This document shows positions 62,217 through 64,000 of a stretch of DNA of 64,000 nt, one piece after another (position 1 is the stretch's first letter; every line of letters starts with the position of its first letter). A program made the translations under genes and the position numbers. Under the pieces are notes generated by a model that saw nothing but the letters and a program-made list of their open reading frames with translations, did no database searches and had not been told where the DNA came from. This stretch comes from Legionella yabuuchiae (GTDB lineage Bacteria > Pseudomonadota > Gammaproteobacteria > Legionellales > Legionellaceae). The stretch spans positions 1 to 64,000 of the forward strand of contig NZ_CAAAIW010000002.1 of NCBI RefSeq assembly GCF_900640115.1, written 5' to 3'.

Positions 62217-62969
62217 ATGAGAGAAGTATTCGCTTTGAAGCAAAACATTCCGAATCATGTGGCAATTGTAATGGACGGAAATGGCCGCTGGGCTGAACGC
62301 CATGGGTTGCCCCGTGTTGAAGGCCATAGTGCTGGTATTGACGCCGTTAAATCTGCGATCCGATTTTGTTTGGCTAAGGGCATTGCTGTATTAAGTCTGT
62401 TTGCGTTCAGCACCGAAAACTGGAAACGACCAGAGAAGGAAGTTGATTTTTTAATGCAATTATTCATTCATGCCTTAAAACAAGAAATTCAATCGTTGTA
62501 TGAACATGGCGTTTCTTTACGATTTATTGGCGACCGATCGCAGTTTTCCAAGGAATTGCAGCAAGAAATGCGGGCTTCTGAGACCTTGACTTGTCATAAT
62601 CATAAGCTGATTTTAAACGTGGCGATGAATTACAGTGGGAAATGGGATATTCTTCAAGCAGCCAAGCATCTTTTTGAGCAAATTTCTCGAGATAAGATTC
62701 CATTGGATGCGTTTAATGAAACGCTTTTTTCTAACTGTTTATCCACGGGAGAGTTAGGTGATCCCGATCTATTGATTCGCACGAGCGGTGAGCAACGAAT
62801 CAGTAATTTTTTCCTATGGCAATTGGCTTACACGGAATTGTATTTTTCTGATGTACATTGGCCAGACTTCTCGGAAGAGGAGTTTGAAAAAGCAATACAA
62901 GATTTCAGCTTACGAGAACGAAGATTCGGTCAAATCTCAAAGCAATTACCGGGCAAAAGTCATGTTTAA
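62217..62969 (+). CDS. uppS: Isoprenyl transferase / undecaprenyl diphosphate synthase
   Basis: 250 aa. It has NHVAIVMDGNGRWAERHGLP with the catalytic Asp, GHSAGIDAVKSAIRFCL, LSLFAFSTENWKRPEKEVDF and DPDLLIRTSGEQRISNFFLW, all standard cis-prenyltransferase regions. It makes the C55 lipid carrier for peptidoglycan and O-antigen. The ATG at 62217 lacks a ribosome site; a TTG at 62235, 9 bases after GAGAGAAG, would give a start at KQNIPNHV and is a reasonable alternative. It overlaps cdsA by 8 bases. Confidence 0.95.
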   Translation: MREVFALKQNIPNHVAIVMDGNGRWAERHGLPRVEGHSAGIDAVKSAIRFCLAKGIAVLSLFAFSTENWKRPEKEVDFLMQLFIHALKQEIQSLYEHGVSLRFIGDRSQFSKELQQEMRASETLTCHNHKLILNVAMNYSGKWDILQAAKHLFEQISRDKIPLDAFNETLFSNCLSTGELGDPDLLIRTSGEQRISNFFLWQLAYTELYFSDVHWPDFSEEEFEKAIQDFSLRERRFGQISKQLPGKSHV

Positions 62970-63759
62970 GCAACGATTGTTGACAACCATTATATTAATT
63001 CCTTTAGTCTTATTCGCGATCTATTACGCCTATCCCTGGATACTTGGACTAGTCTTACTCGCGTTAATCATTATCGGTGGGTGGGAGTGGTTACAGCTGA
63101 TGCCGGTTCAATCCGTTGTAATTAAATTATTTTTTATTGTTGCATTAATGATCATGGTTGGCATTTCTTTCTGGTGGTTTAATTACTGGATGTATGTAGG
63201 ATTAGGAGCTTGGTTTTTAATTTTGATCGCCGTGATGACTTTTCCGGCATCTAAAACATACTGGGGGCATCCCTCAATCGTTGGTGGCGCTTGTCTATTG
63301 TTACTTCCGCTCTTTGCCGCATCTCTTTCGGCAATTTATTTCTTACCGAATGGTAAGCATTTAATCGTTTACTTATTATGCTTGGTATGGGCTGCAGATG
63401 TGGGGGCCTATCTGATTGGTAAAGCGTTCGGAAAAACAAAATTAATTCCACAAGTTAGTCCTGGAAAAACGATAGAAGGGTTGATGGGTGGAATTTTTTT
63501 ATCATTGAGCGTAGCTCTGGTGGCCTATGTATATTTTAAACCCGAGAACACTTGGGCGTGGTTTTTATTAGCGGGTTTTATCGCTCTCATTTCCGTTCTA
63601 GGAGATTTATTCATCAGTATATTAAAACGCCGTTGTCAGGTTAAAGACACAGGACATGTATTTCCAGGACATGGCGGTGTACTGGACAGATTAGACAGCT
63701 TAATCGCGGCCGCCCCCATTTTCTTTTGGGGAGTTTATCTTCTCACCACAGGATTTTAG
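62962..63759 (+). CDS. cdsA: Phosphatidate cytidylyltransferase
   Basis: A 265-aa polytopic enzyme that makes CDP-diacylglycerol. The ATG at 62962 overlaps the uppS stop. Membrane segments start at [20 protein letters not shown]. The signature [20 protein letters not shown] and the CdsA motif [37 protein letters not shown] are intact, as is [20 protein letters not shown]. The order uppS-cdsA-rseP is conserved in gammaproteobacteria; dxr, which often precedes uppS, is not here. Confidence 0.96.
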   Translation: MFKQRLLTTIILIPLVLFAIYYAYPWILGLVLLALIIIGGWEWLQLMPVQSVVIKLFFIVALMIMVGISFWWFNYWMYVGLGAWFLILIAVMTFPASKTYWGHPSIVGGACLLLLPLFAASLSAIYFLPNGKHLIVYLLCLVWAADVGAYLIGKAFGKTKLIPQVSPGKTIEGLMGGIFLSLSVALVAYVYFKPENTWAWFLLAGFIALISVLGDLFISILKRRCQVKDTGHVFPGHGGVLDRLDSLIAAAPIFFWGVYLLTTGF

Positions 63760-63760
63760 T

Positions 63761-64000
63761 ATGTGGACAGCATTTTATTTTATGTTAGCGCTATTGATTC
63801 TTATCGTAGTGCATGAATATGGTCATTTTATTGTGGCTCGCCTTTGTGGTGTAAAAGTACTTAGATTTTCCTTCGGGTTTGGAAAGGTACTCTTCAGTTG
63901 GAAGGGAAAAAAAGGAACGGAATACGCTTGGTCAATTTTTCCTCTAGGTGGTTATGTGAAAATGCTGGATGAAACGGAAGGCGAGGTTCCAGAAGAAGAA
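63761..64000 (+). CDS. rseP: Site-2 protease RseP, N-terminal part (cut by window end)
   Basis: 80 codons visible. The first TM contains the zinc protease motif HEYGH ([20 protein letters not shown], residues ~20-24). This is followed by [17 protein letters not shown] and [20 protein letters not shown], the G-x-G-Y-V-K-M segment of RseP. It cuts anti-sigma factors and signal-peptide remnants in the inner membrane. It begins one base after the cdsA stop codon and runs off the window. Confidence 0.94.
   Translation, partial: MWTAFYFMLALLILIVVHEYGHFIVARLCGVKVLRFSFGFGKVLFSWKGKKGTEYAWSIFPLGGYVKMLDETEGEVPEEE

Overview
The window (about 40% GC by eye) is chromosomal DNA from a Legionella-type gammaproteobacterium. 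The decisive evidence is an almost complete Dot/Icm type IVB secretion locus (icmT-S-fir-Q-P-O-N-M-L-K-E-G-C-D-D-J-B, plus icmF and icmH/dotU) in the gene order known from Legionella. Other Legionella-like traits are the species-variable gene in the icmR position, a U-box protein that looks like a translocated effector, and many palindromic dispersed repeats. The species cannot be named from the sequence alone.

Layout. 1-8.4 kb is a patchwork: a MerR/TipAS regulator lacking its DNA-binding N-terminus, a small atypical SDR protein, a DUF502 membrane protein, an FMN-binding glutamate-synthase-like protein, the yqgE-ruvX pair, IS66 debris, an orphan ModA-like binding protein, and a block of IS5-type transposase plus GIY-YIG nuclease bracketed by 67-bp inverted repeats. 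A deletion derivative of that block lies at about 1.6-1.8 kb. 8.4-15.5 kb is housekeeping: pyrB, comM/yifB, ubiK, a P-II gene, EVE, 5-formyl-THF cyclo-ligase, a PA3496-like small protein, a class IV aminotransferase (PabC-like), a TVP38 membrane protein and an orphan small protein.

15.8-33.8 kb is Dot/Icm region II, all on the plus strand. It holds the IcmS chaperone, the IcmQ/FIR pair, the DotM/DotL coupling complex, the DotK-J-I-H-G-F outer- and inner-membrane core, DotE/DotP, DotN and the ATPase DotO. icmD is duplicated in tandem and icmE carries a very long decapeptide-type repeat. 34.3-38.1 kb, on the minus strand, holds icmH-icmF, which stabilise the core complex. A secreted adenosine-deaminase-like gene follows, then a type VI core cluster tssB-C-D(hcp)-E-F-G (40.2-45.8 kb) with no tssH/J/K/A/I in view. 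This puts the two IcmF/DotU-dependent machines side by side.

45.8-47.6 kb holds Sua5 and a DUF6671 protein. 47.6-52.9 kb is a DAB-type inorganic-carbon uptake operon (dabB-dabA-PII-like) with a divergent LysR regulator. dabA is split by a frameshift exactly at a dnaX-like A-AAA-AAG slippery heptamer. 52.9-56.9 kb encodes a tripartite exporter (HlyB-like, HlyD, TolC) whose ABC subunit has lost all its ATPase motifs. A U-box protein follows at 57.2 kb. 58-64 kb is a cell-envelope block: ctpA, envC and gpmI on the minus strand, then uppS, cdsA and rseP (cut by the window end) on the plus strand.

The items most worth a second look are the slippery-site frameshift in dabA, the degenerate-ATPase exporter, the Dot/Icm-T6SS adjacency, the icmD duplication, the PmrA-like box before the FIR gene and the repeat-bracketed transposase/GIY-YIG unit.
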